Below are positions 1-6,722 of a stretch of 35,577 bases of DNA, piece after piece; the first letter of the stretch is position 1, and each line of letters begins with the position of its first letter. Position numbers and translations under genes: made by a program. The notes beneath the pieces were generated by a model, which ran no database searches, was not told where the DNA came from, and was given only the letters and a program-made list of their open reading frames with translations. Origin of the DNA: Rheinheimera sp. (GTDB taxonomy: Bacteria > Pseudomonadota > Gammaproteobacteria > Enterobacterales > Alteromonadaceae); contig DMYW01000060.1 in the NCBI GenBank assembly GCA_003482455.1, positions 1 to 35,577 on the forward strand, written 5' to 3'.

Positions 1-6
1 GTTCGA

Positions 7-129
7 CCAAACGGCAGGATAGCCGTTTGGGACCGTCCGCTTTTTATTGTGATACAAACGGCGCGGCCCGCAGGGCGCCTTTAAAGACACAGTCTGCAGG
101 ATGCACCGAGTCAATCCTCTCGGGTGCGC
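7..129. repeat. 123-bp structured repeat, copy 1
   Basis: This element matches 2820-2942 over its full length without gaps; I count 8 mismatches (about 93% identity). It contains three potential hairpins: a 9-bp stem CCAAACGGC/GCCGTTTGG near the left end, GGCGC/GCGCC in the middle, and GCACC-GAG/CTC-GGGTGC at the right end. In copy 1 a terminator-like hairpin follows directly. I do not recognise the family. It does not fold as one long palindrome, and I see no GTTRRRY/RYYYAAC core sites of the kind an integron attC carries. Confidence 0.85.
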
Positions 130-139
130 CATACAAATC

Positions 140-171
140 AACCACTTAGAGGCAACTCAAGTGGTTTTTTT
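140..171 (+). terminator. Rho-independent terminator after repeat copy 1
   Basis: AACCACTT pairs with AAGTGGTT. A one-base bulge and a GAG/CTC extension are capped by a GCAA (GNRA) loop, and a run of seven T follows. The form is typical of an intrinsic terminator on the plus strand, which suggests that a transcript passes through or ends with repeat copy 1. Confidence 0.7.
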
Positions 172-474
172 ATTTTATGTGCCCAAACTGTGCCTATTGT
201 TGTTTGTTGTCTTGCCTTTCGTCGTCAGCAAATGACCTTTGCTCCAAAAGCACATTGGCTGATTGACGCTCATAAAATCCCACATAGGTTTTTCCCATTT
301 TTCATTTAAATGGCACAGATCCACATCTCAGATACTGTGCGGCAAAGATGGCTTTTCACTGAATGTGGCCATTTCAGAGAGCAAATGAGCCACGGCTCTC
401 GGAATTTTGGGGGATAGAATTGTCGACACGTCTCACTGAATACATGGTTTTGCGACTCGTTTAATAAGTCGGTA
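172..474. other. AT-rich intergenic stretch, no gene seen
   Basis: About 300 bases with short unconvincing frames only. A weak inverted repeat, GCACAG/CTGTGC, lies around 312-339. Nothing here resembles a known RNA or protein. Confidence 0.5.
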
Positions 475-565
475 ACGTTCATTAATAATGAACGTAGATA
501 AATTATTGAACGCTCTCTAGATATCTTTGCGTTCATTTTGCTATAGTGTTCATTAATAATGAACA
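475..565 (+). promoter_or_regulatory. Palindromic operator array upstream of the type IV TA operon
   Basis: Two perfect palindromes with core GTTCATTA-A-TAATGAAC occur at 475-495 (10-bp arms) and 547-565 (9-bp arms). Half-site-like copies lie between them (TTGAACG at 506-512, CGTTCATT at 530-537). A possible -10 box, TATAGT, at 542-547 abuts the second palindrome, so occupancy would block transcription. AbiEi-type antitoxins are known to repress their own operons through inverted repeats, which fits this layout. Confidence 0.75.
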
Positions 566-591
566 GATCACGATTCTGTATGGGGAGGGCC

Positions 592-1632
592 ATGTCTTAT
601 AGAGCTGAAACCGATTTACTCCGATATGCCATCAGCCTTGCCAATGACACATATGGGCTTGGGTTGCAGATTGAATTTGAGGATGACGATATAGGCGATG
701 CGCGGGTGCAACTCAGTCTTGCAGATGGCGTTGTTTCGCTGCAGGTGGAAGTAAAGCGCTGGGCGAACCATATCGACACAGAACTGTTGCTGATGAAGCT
801 CAGTAGAAAATCGCCCATTCAGGGCATTATCTTGGTGGCACAGTACATCAACCCTAAAATGGCCGGACGATTAAAGGATGCAGGACTGCAGTTTTTAGAT
901 GCTGCCGGCAATATTTATCTAAGGCAACCAGGTCACTTGCTTTTTGTGACAGGGAATAAAGAGCAAGACTTGGCTCATAAAGAGGGCAAGACTGCTCCCG
1001 TAGCCAAAGCGCTGTCTGCAAAAGCACTTGTAGTGATGTACACCATTCTGAAAGAGCGTGCTGCATTGCAGTGGTCATATCGCATATTTTCAGACAAAAC
1101 TTCGGTTTCAATCGGGATGATTTCCCAAGTGATGCGTAACCTGGAGCAACAAGGTTATCTGGCAAAATCAGTATCCGGGGAAACGCACATTTTGCAGCCC
1201 GAAGAACTACTCCAGCGTTGGGTTGCGGGATATATGGACGTCTGGCGAAAGTTCCGCAGTCATGAACGCTGGGTCTGCCATGAACCCTTCTGGCAAGATG
1301 AACGACAACTTTGCACTTCAACTGCTGTGGTCGGCGGTGAAATTGCGGCTTCTCATTACCTGAATTATTTAAATCCGGGCTCGGCAATGTTTTTTGCTAC
1401 GCGGCAAGAAGTGGAAGCCATTGCTCGGACTTTCAGGCTAAGAAAAGCGCGAACAGATTTTGACCCCGGTTACAAAGTTAGTTTCATGGAGCCAATGATG
1501 CCTAAAGAGCTACTTTTAGGTGATGACGGCTATGCACATCCACTGTTAGCTTATGCGGAACTCATCGCATCGAAAGATCCGCGAAATATTGAAACTGCCA
1601 AGCGACTGTATGACAGATATTTTGGTTATTGA
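592..1632 (+). CDS. Type IV toxin-antitoxin system AbiEi-family antitoxin / transcriptional regulator
   Basis: A 346-aa protein of the AbiEi_2-like antitoxin family. The family signature is visible around residues 76-110: a hydrophobic strand, then YINPKMAGRLKDAGLQFLDA, then AGN. A winged-helix DNA-binding segment follows at about 140-195 (ISQVMRNLEQQGYL). The N-terminal part has an E-V-K motif at residues 53-55 in a strand context reminiscent of a restriction-endonuclease-like fold; that link is inference. The ATG at 592 is chosen because GGGGAGGG lies just upstream at 582-589; an in-frame ATG at 559 falls inside the operator palindrome. The gene overlaps the toxin gene by 23 bases, which implies coupled translation. 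Expected role: repressor of its own operon and neutraliser of the nucleotidyltransferase toxin without a stable direct complex. Confidence 0.82.
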   Translation: MSYRAETDLLRYAISLANDTYGLGLQIEFEDDDIGDARVQLSLADGVVSLQVEVKRWANHIDTELLLMKLSRKSPIQGIILVAQYINPKMAGRLKDAGLQFLDAAGNIYLRQPGHLLFVTGNKEQDLAHKEGKTAPVAKALSAKALVVMYTILKERAALQWSYRIFSDKTSVSIGMISQVMRNLEQQGYLAKSVSGETHILQPEELLQRWVAGYMDVWRKFRSHERWVCHEPFWQDERQLCTSTAVVGGEIAASHYLNYLNPGSAMFFATRQEVEAIARTFRLRKARTDFDPGYKVSFMEPMMPKELLLGDDGYAHPLLAYAELIASKDPRNIETAKRLYDRYFGY

Positions 1633-2458
1633 CCAATTGCCGCAAGGCGTTGTCGATATTTACTGCGACGTCAATGCAATTGCAAGCGAGCTGCGAATTC
1701 CTTATCTGGTGGTTGGAGCCACGGCGCGCGATCTCATCCTCTATCATGGATTTGGCGCCTTGATTGAGCGCGGTACCCGGGACATTGATTTTGGAATTAA
1801 AGTCAGAACTTGGGAAGATTTCCATAACATGTCAGCAGGTCTAGTAGCCAAGGGATTTGAGCAAGACCTGCAGGTCAAACATCGTTTTCACCGTGATGAC
1901 GCTGATGGCTTACCTTGGGATATTGATATCGTACCTTTTGGTTTTGCAGAACAGAGCACTGAGATTGCCTGGCCACCACACGGCGACATAGTGATGACCA
2001 TTTTGGGTTTTGCAGAAGCTCTGGAACATGCAATTCAGGTACAAATCGCCGATGACACACGAATAAATATTTGTGCGCCTGCTGCAATGGCCGCTCTCAA
2101 ACTGGTGGCATGGGCCGAGCGTGATCCGGCAATCCGGCAAAAAGATGCTGCAGACTTGCTCTATTTAATTAAGTCTTACTCGAAAATCCCGGTGGTGAAT
2201 GATTCACTCTACGACGATGGGTTTATGGAACGTCGGGATTATGACGAACATCTTGCCGCTGCTGAAAAGCTTGGCGCAGATATGTTTGCAATCATGTCAC
2301 AAGCGACAAGGTCATTTTTGTATTCACAAATCTTCAGTCAACTAACCGTGCTTGATGCACTTACCCGACACATGAAGCTGACGAGCCATGAACCTTGGGA
2401 TAGGTGTCTTGAATTAGTAGATACATTCATTGCCGGCACGAGGTTAAACGCGGGCTGA
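1610..2458 (+). CDS. Nucleotidyltransferase AbiEii/AbiGii-family toxin
   Basis: A 282-aa protein with a DNA polymerase beta-type nucleotidyltransferase fold. The visible motifs are VVGATARDLI (about residues 34-43), RDIDFGI with Asp58 and Asp60, and a third acidic pair WDIDIVPF with Asp104 and Asp106, so the metal-binding triad looks intact. Family members act as AbiE toxins; characterised relatives add nucleotides to tRNA 3' ends and arrest growth, giving abortive phage defence. The ATG at 1610, inside the antitoxin gene, is preferred over one at 1553 that would add 19 poorly conserved-looking residues. An 8-bp-stem hairpin at 2485-2503 follows the stop. Confidence 0.82.
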   Translation: MTDILVIDQLPQGVVDIYCDVNAIASELRIPYLVVGATARDLILYHGFGALIERGTRDIDFGIKVRTWEDFHNMSAGLVAKGFEQDLQVKHRFHRDDADGLPWDIDIVPFGFAEQSTEIAWPPHGDIVMTILGFAEALEHAIQVQIADDTRINICAPAAMAALKLVAWAERDPAIRQKDAADLLYLIKSYSKIPVVNDSLYDDGFMERRDYDEHLAAAEKLGADMFAIMSQATRSFLYSQIFSQLTVLDALTRHMKLTSHEPWDRCLELVDTFIAGTRLNAG

Positions 2459-2484
2459 GTAGTTGTTGATGAGTAATCAGTGGG

Positions 2485-2503
2485 GTAGTCTCAGGGAGAC
2501 TAC
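2485..2503 (+). terminator. Hairpin downstream of TA operon, possible terminator
   Basis: GTAGTCTC-AGG-GAGACTAC is a perfect 8-bp stem with a 3-base loop, 26 bases after the toxin stop. Only a short T tract follows, so it may be a weak terminator or an mRNA-stabilising hairpin. Confidence 0.45.
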
Positions 2504-3181
2504 TTCCAATTGGTCACGCACCGCCTGTGGTGTGGCATATTGGAATAATTCGGCACCGACGGGTAGAAGGTTTCGACCTCTTTACGATTAATCGCTACCA
2601 GCAGTGGTTACTTTCACATTTTTTCACACCAGCTTTTTGGTGTTACCATAAGTCCTTTATGTGCCTGCTTTGCGCATCTGCCGCTTAAGATTCCAATGCG
2701 GTTTACCGGCGTTCACTTTTCAATGTTGGCGCACATAGCAGCCATGTGGATGACTGCTAGTGTTTCTATGTGAAAGTTAGGGAAATGCAGTGGATCTCTT
2801 TTTGAGACCGGCCATTCATCCAAACGGCAGGACAGCCGTTTGCGACCGTGCGCTATTTGTTTTGATACAAACGGCGCGGCCCGCAGGGCGCCTTCCAAGA
2901 CACAGTCTGCAGGATGCACCGAGTCAATCCTCTCGGGTGCGCGCTGGTCAATCACTAGCGCTGCGGTCCCAGACGGCCAGCTAAATCCGCCAACAGGCGG
3001 TTTGGCACAGCAACTGTCTCCTCAATGGTCATATCCATTTTGAATACGCTTTCGACAGTGGATAGCTCTAATTAACCTAAGGACAAGGGGCTTCACTGCG
3101 GGTGAGCCTGTGGTCGTAAGCGACATTTGGATTAAAAGTGAAGCTTATCGCGTTGAAATGAGCCGTAAAGCAGGAGGTTTT
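2504..3181. other. Long non-coding stretch containing repeat copy 2
   Basis: No convincing gene lies between the toxin and the ankyrin gene. The stretch includes a small hairpin (ACACCA/TGGTGT near 2625-2642), the second 123-bp repeat, and a CCGCC-AACA-GGCGG-TTT hairpin near 2985-3003 that resembles a terminator after the repeat. The remainder may be decayed mobile DNA, but I cannot identify a source. Confidence 0.5.
2820..2942. repeat. 123-bp structured repeat, copy 2
   Basis: Same orientation and length as 7-129, with about 93% identity. Differences cluster in the loop and linker (positions equivalent to the T-rich segment). The three hairpins are retained except that the outer pairs of the first stem and one flanking base have changed. 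Like copy 1, it is followed by a hairpin with a short T run. Together the two copies bracket the toxin-antitoxin operon. Confidence 0.85.
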
Positions 3182-3733
3182 ATGAGTGAATTTAATAAGT
3201 TAATTGAAGGGCATTACCAGCTAGCCAAAAATGGGGAGTTTGCTGAATTGCTGCAAGAGTGGCGTAGATTGCCACTGCTGGCCATCCGGTGTAGTCGATT
3301 TCAAAAAGAAACGTCGGGCTGGTCCTTTTTACATCAAGCCGCATATTTTGGACATGAGCAGGCGTGCCGAACTCTGATTGGTCTTGGGGCTGTTGTTGCG
3401 CTTCCAGCTAAGGATCGCAAAACTCCAATAGATGTTGCAATAGAGCGCGGACATCGGCAGGTCGCGGAATTACTCAGACAAGGTTTAGAAAGTGAACATA
3501 GCTTATGGCAGCCGCCACGCGACGCTAATTTATTGCCAAGTAGCTGTTTGTGGAACGAGCCCAACAGACGTATCGCAGAGCAAACGCTGTATGTTGCTTA
3601 TGGTGGGGGCGTTGTGATCATCCCCAAAGGAGATTGTTATTTCGTAGACTCGTATGAACGAGTTTTAGTCGGATGGCATGGCAGTTATAACCCACCGATG
3701 GACATGGACCATGACTCGATGATTGCTGAATAA
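3182..3733 (+). CDS. Ankyrin-repeat-containing protein
   Basis: A 183-aa cytoplasmic protein with about two ankyrin repeats at residues 48-110: WSFLHQAAYFGHEQACRTLI, then a PAKDRKTPIDVAIERGHRQV unit. The C-terminal third is rich in Gly, Tyr and Trp and unassigned. No signal peptide or membrane segment is visible. The ATG at 3182 is chosen for the near-ideal AGGAGG seven bases upstream; an upstream in-frame GTG (3110) lacks such a site. It is monocistronic, next to the repeat-bracketed TA module, and likely part of the same accessory block. The function is unknown; ankyrin repeats only indicate protein-protein binding. Confidence 0.75.
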   Translation: MSEFNKLIEGHYQLAKNGEFAELLQEWRRLPLLAIRCSRFQKETSGWSFLHQAAYFGHEQACRTLIGLGAVVALPAKDRKTPIDVAIERGHRQVAELLRQGLESEHSLWQPPRDANLLPSSCLWNEPNRRIAEQTLYVAYGGGVVIIPKGDCYFVDSYERVLVGWHGSYNPPMDMDHDSMIAE

Positions 3734-3741
3734 TCCCCTGC

Positions 3742-3761
3742 AAGCCCCGCCAATTGGGCTT
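3742..3761 (+). terminator. Weak terminator after ankyrin gene
   Basis: AAGCCC pairs with GGGCTT across an 8-base loop, 9 bases after the ankyrin stop, but with only three T following. The assignment is tentative. Confidence 0.35.
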
Positions 3762-3792
3762 TAGGTCATTTGGTCAATAGCTCAAATGGCCG

Positions 3793-3842
3793 CAACTTCC
3801 TAGCATCAAGCCAGACAAAGGGTCTGTGCTTGAAGGAAGTTG
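3793..3842 (+). promoter_or_regulatory. Leader hairpin masking the ribosome binding site of the b561 gene
   Basis: The outer arms CAACTTCC (3793-3800) and GGAAGTTG (3835-3842) enclose an inner stem: TCAAGC pairs with GCTTGA and CAGAC with GTCTG, around the loop AAAGG. The right outer arm contains the AGGAAG ribosome binding site of the gene starting at 3846. In the folded state the site would be paired, so the hairpin could act as a thermosensor-like or ligand-free translational switch. Pairing is read directly from the sequence; the regulatory role is inference. Confidence 0.55.
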
Positions 3843-3845
3843 AAG

Positions 3846-4628
3846 ATGAAAACTCGGGTCTATGATTTGCCAACACGTCTGTTTCATGGGGTGTTTGCAG
3901 CAAGTTTTGTGGCGGCGTTTGCTATTGCGAATCTGGTTGATGATGAGTCGCAGCGATTTGCTTACCACATGCTGGCGGGCTTGTTGATGCTGTTTGTCTT
4001 GGCGTGGCGTTTGGTGTGGGGGCTTATCGGTAGCCGACATGCGCGTTTTACTGATTTTCAGTTAAACCCGGCGGCGCTGCTGCGCTATCTGGCGGGGGTT
4101 TTGAGCGGTCAAACAACGAACGGGCATCCAACCAGCGAGCAAAAGACCCGTGAGCAAAACACCAGCGAGCAAAAACACAAGTGGACTGGCCATAATCCTG
4201 CGTCCAGTTGGGCAGCGATAGCCATGTTTGCGCTGGCTATCGGCCTTGGCGTCACCGGCTATTTGATGGCGAGTGGCGATGCCGAAGCTTATGAAGATCT
4301 GCATGAGTTATTCGCCAATAGCTTTTTCGTGGTGGTATTGCTGCATATTGCCGGCGTGGTGCTGCATCAGTTAAAACATCGAGATCAGCTGGGCTTGAGT
4401 ATGCTCACTGGCAACAAACAGCAGCTGGATCAAACCGCTACCCCGGTGCGTTCGCATACACTGGTCGCCATACTGATGCTGGTCGCTACCTTGTGGTTTG
4501 GCCGCTACCTGCTGCAACAGTTTGATGCCAACAGCGGCACCTTGCAGCTGTTTGGCACTACCTTGCAGTTAACCGAGCAGGAAGGCGGCGAAAGTGGCGA
4601 AGGCGGCGAGCAAGACGATGACGATTAG
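3846..4628 (+). CDS. Cytochrome b561-family (Ni-hydrogenase b-type) membrane protein
   Basis: A 260-aa membrane protein with four hydrophobic segments and His residues in the family's haem b pattern: RLFHG (His14), YHMLAG (His41), DLHELF (His153) and LLHIAGVVLH (His167, His174). Such proteins pass electrons between quinol and a periplasmic or membrane partner, with two haem b groups in the bilayer. A hydrophilic insert at about 90-115, built from TSEQK/REQN near-repeats, lies between the second and third segments. A single membrane segment near residues 207-227 is followed by a highly acidic tail ending in five Asp/Glu-rich residues. The ATG at 3846 follows AGGAAG; a TTG at 3840 lies inside the hairpin. 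The partner protein is not identifiable here. Confidence 0.8.
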   Translation: MKTRVYDLPTRLFHGVFAASFVAAFAIANLVDDESQRFAYHMLAGLLMLFVLAWRLVWGLIGSRHARFTDFQLNPAALLRYLAGVLSGQTTNGHPTSEQKTREQNTSEQKHKWTGHNPASSWAAIAMFALAIGLGVTGYLMASGDAEAYEDLHELFANSFFVVVLLHIAGVVLHQLKHRDQLGLSMLTGNKQQLDQTATPVRSHTLVAILMLVATLWFGRYLLQQFDANSGTLQLFGTTLQLTEQEGGESGEGGEQDDDD

Positions 4629-4671
4629 TGCTGATGCGACGGCGACGTCCGTCGTCGCGCCTGCGCTGTAG

Positions 4672-4721
4672 CCTGCGCAGGTGATAGCTTGCGCAGGTGA
4701 TCGTATGCGCAGGTGATAGTC
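4672..4721. repeat. Three tandem 16-bp repeats (TGCGCAGGTGATMG core)
   Basis: The core TGCGCAGGTGATAG/CG starts at 4674, 4690 and 4706 with exactly 16-bp spacing; a truncated similar string precedes it. Each unit contains the palindrome TGCGCA. The array lies between the b561 gene and the membrane-bound LuxR-type regulator, about 100 bases before the latter's start, so an operator role is possible. Confidence 0.75.
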
Positions 4722-4819
4722 TGGTGCGGTCGAACCCAGAGTTTTCAACGCTGCACCACAGTCTGGTAGGTCAGCTAGTTCGACGTCAGCGCTGGGTGGG
4801 ATAACCAAGCGCTGACTTG

Positions 4820-5383
4820 ATGCAAGAAGTATGGAGCAAACACCTGATGCACCCGAATGAACGATGGGTTTTGTTATTGACCTTGGCGCTGATCAGCAGC
4901 GTGGTGGCGGTAGACCTGTGGACCGATACCTCGCAAGGCGCGCCGGCCTGGCACGTCTGGGTGGAAGGTACTGCCGGTGCGCTGGCTTTAGCAGGCGCTT
5001 TGTATCTGCTGCGGCAGATGTTTTTATTGCGCGGTGCGCTGCGCCATCAACAACAAGCGACTGAGGCGTGGCGGCAACAGTCCGAGCAGTGGCGCGCCCA
5101 ATCCAAAGCGTATCTGGCTGGGCTTTCCAGTATGATCGACCAACAACTGACGACGTGGGGCTTAACGCCGTCGGAGCGCGAAGTGGCATTTTTACTGCTC
5201 AAAGGCATGAGTTTAAAAGAGATCGCCACCATTCGCGGCACCAGCGAAAAAACCGCCCGTGTGCAATCGATGGCTGTCTATGCCAAATCGGGATTGGCCG
5301 GTCGCTCTGAACTCGCCGCGTTTTTCCTCGAAGACCTATTGCCAGCAGCCGACGCGGCGGTTGGCTTGTCCAGCGATCACTAA
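4820..5383 (+). CDS. Membrane-anchored LuxR-type helix-turn-helix regulator
   Basis: A 187-aa protein with two predicted membrane segments (about residues 15-33 and 48-68), a Gln/Arg-rich coiled-coil-like linker (70-100) and a C-terminal LuxR/GerE helix-turn-helix (about 114-172). The recognition region reads LTPSEREVAFLLLKGMSLKE followed by IATIRGTSEKTARVQS. It has no receiver or ligand-binding domain, so any signal would be sensed in or at the membrane. The start is uncertain: ATG 4820 has no clear ribosome binding site, while ATG 4847 has GGAG ten bases upstream and would remove nine residues. The gene follows the b561 gene and the 16-bp tandem repeats, its possible targets. Relatives occur as unassigned regulators. 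Confidence 0.8.
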   Translation: MQEVWSKHLMHPNERWVLLLTLALISSVVAVDLWTDTSQGAPAWHVWVEGTAGALALAGALYLLRQMFLLRGALRHQQQATEAWRQQSEQWRAQSKAYLAGLSSMIDQQLTTWGLTPSEREVAFLLLKGMSLKEIATIRGTSEKTARVQSMAVYAKSGLAGRSELAAFFLEDLLPAADAAVGLSSDH

Positions 5384-5600
5384 GTAAAAAAATCACCAGC
5401 GCATAACAACATCTGCCCGGGCACTTTGAAACTCTGTGTTGCAGTCAAGCCTGTGTGCACGAGTGCGCAATGTTCAGTATGGATATCAGTTGGTATTTGC
5501 TTGTTTTGTTGCAATGATGTTAACTTTTATCAGGCGGCGCTTCGATCGCCTCGTCCCAACTTAGTTTGTGTCGTTGAACGCCAAGGGAGTGGAGCGGACT

Positions 5601-5636
5601 AGGTGTAAACTATGACACCTGGTGGTATAGTTAATA
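5601..5636 (+). promoter_or_regulatory. Overlapping inverted repeats before the RelE/HTH TA operon
   Basis: AGGTGT-N8-ACACCT (5601-5620) overlaps a second inverted repeat AACTAT/ATAGTT spanning about 5608-5632. Both lie within 55 bases of the toxin start, where the HTH antitoxin would be expected to bind for autorepression. A TATAGT string at 5626-5631 could serve as the -10 box. Confidence 0.55.
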
Positions 5637-5652
5637 GTGACAACGGAACACC

Positions 5653-6027
5653 ATGCAAGTCTATAAATCAAAGTGGTTCAATAAATGGGCCTGCAAGGAA
5701 GGCATCACAGATTCAGATCTCTCGGCTGCAGTGCGAGAAATGGTTGCTGGGCTAATTGATGCCGAACTCGGTGGCCATGTAATAAAAAAACGCCTAGCAC
5801 CACAGGGGCACGGCAAGAGCGGTGGAGCTCGAACCTTGCTGGCGTTTAAGCTCGGACAAGCTGCTTTTTTTATGTACGGTTTTGCCAAAAACCAACAAGA
5901 CAATATCAGCTCGAAAGAGCTGACAGCGTTGAAAGCAATGGCTAAATATGTGCTTGGGCTTACACCAGCGCAGATCAATCAGGCACTAGGTGCCGGTGAG
6001 TTTATTGAGGTAAAACATCATGACTGA
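5653..6027 (+). CDS. Type II TA system RelE/HigB-like toxin
   Basis: A 124-aa protein of the RelE (PF06296-type) toxin family, recognisable from the opening VYKSKWFNKWACKEGI, the central LGGHVIKKRLAPQGHGKSGG, and TLLAFKLGQAAFFMYGFAKN. Family members are ribosome-dependent mRNA endonucleases or close relatives; basic residues in the central segment are retained. The gene comes first in the operon, with the antitoxin second and overlapping by 8 bases, the HigB-HigA order. A GGAA string lies shortly before the ATG. Confidence 0.85.
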   Translation: MQVYKSKWFNKWACKEGITDSDLSAAVREMVAGLIDAELGGHVIKKRLAPQGHGKSGGARTLLAFKLGQAAFFMYGFAKNQQDNISSKELTALKAMAKYVLGLTPAQINQALGAGEFIEVKHHD

Positions 6028-6328
6028 CAGTATCTTGGATGTGATGCATGCAACCGCCAAAAGTCTAACTGAGGCGGGCGTCATGGGCGTACAAACGATG
6101 CGCGAATTTGATGTGTTGTGCTTACCTGAATTACAACACTACGACGCTGCGGCCATCAAAGCGATCCGCGAACGCGCTCGAGTCAGCCAAGCGGTGTTTG
6201 CCGCTTATCTAAATACCAGTCCATCGACGGTGCGGGCATGGGAGCAAGGGGGTAAAAGCCCAAAAGGTACCTCATTAAAACTGTTGAACTTGGTCGCGCA
6301 TAAAGGGCTTGAGGTGCTGACTTACTGA
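6020..6328 (+). CDS. HTH (Xre/NadS-like) antitoxin of the RelE-type toxin
   Basis: A 102-aa protein with a C-terminal helix-turn-helix: IRERARVSQAVFAAYLNTS, then PSTVRAWEQGGKSPKG, then a closing helix SLKLLNLVAHKGLEVL. The N-terminal 45 residues would wrap the toxin. The ATG lies eight bases inside the toxin gene. Expected to neutralise the toxin and repress the operon through the inverted repeats upstream of 5653. Confidence 0.85.
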   Translation: MTDSILDVMHATAKSLTEAGVMGVQTMREFDVLCLPELQHYDAAAIKAIRERARVSQAVFAAYLNTSPSTVRAWEQGGKSPKGTSLKLLNLVAHKGLEVLTY

Positions 6329-6445
6329 TGTTGTGGGGAACGGCTTAAATGACTGGCAAGTCTTGCTGGTAACCCGGGTGTAAACACGGCTAAGCCAGCG
6401 TTCCTGCTCTATGTGCGCCGTTTCTACTAAACACCCATGCTGCAT

Positions 6446-6474
6446 AAAAAGCAGTGGCGCGCATCGGCCACTGC
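6446..6474 (-). terminator. Terminator of the bd oxidase operon
   Basis: GCAGTGGC/GCCACTGC is a perfect 8-bp stem with an 8-base loop. On the minus strand it is followed by five T (A run at 6446-6450). It lies 14 bases past the stop of the last cyd-operon ORF. Confidence 0.75.
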
Positions 6475-6487
6475 CGTTATGCGGGGG

Positions 6488-6721
6488 TTACAACCAGGCT
6501 ATGCCAAGTTTGAGCAGGCTCACCAGCAGCAGAAGTGCCGCTAAACCGCCAAGATACAACACGAAAAACCAATGGTCGCCCGGTTGTTGTAAGCGAGTGG
6601 TGGCCTGATGCACCAGCCGCTGCCATGCCGTGTTGGGCATGGCTTTGGTGCTGGCCGCAGGTACGGCGCTGGCAGTCATAGTCGGCTGGACCTGGTTGGC
6701 ATGGAACTGTGGTTTGGTCAT
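6488..6721 (-). CDS. Small single-pass membrane protein at the end of the bd oxidase operon (DUF2474/CydX-like)
   Basis: A 77-aa protein: a polar N-terminal half, then one C-terminal membrane helix (about residues 49-76, FFVLYLGGLAALLLLVSLL). It starts one base after the cydB stop with an AAGGA site inside the end of cydB, so it is translated with the oxidase. Short single-helix proteins in this position (CydX, or DUF2474 after cioB) stabilise the haem site of bd oxidases. The W..RL motif before the helix and the position favour a DUF2474-type subunit. The N-terminal extension of about 30 residues is longer than usual. The family call is inference from position and topology. Confidence 0.65.
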   Translation of the reverse strand: MTKPQFHANQVQPTMTASAVPAASTKAMPNTAWQRLVHQATTRLQQPGDHWFFVLYLGGLAALLLLVSLLKLGIAWL

Positions 6722-6722
6722 T

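Noticed and set aside
854..1387. 177-aa antisense frame inside the antitoxin gene
   Set aside because: Composition is random-looking and it has no ribosome binding site; the plus-strand gene has clear family motifs.
7..2942. Integron cassette with attC sites
   Set aside because: The repeats form serial hairpins rather than one long imperfect palindrome, and no GTTRRRY/RYYYAAC core pair was found. No integrase is present.
4554..4569. Sigma-54-like promoter TGGCAC-TACC-TTGCA
   Set aside because: The spacer is 4 rather than 5 bases, so the GG and GC elements are out of register, and it lies inside the b561 coding sequence.
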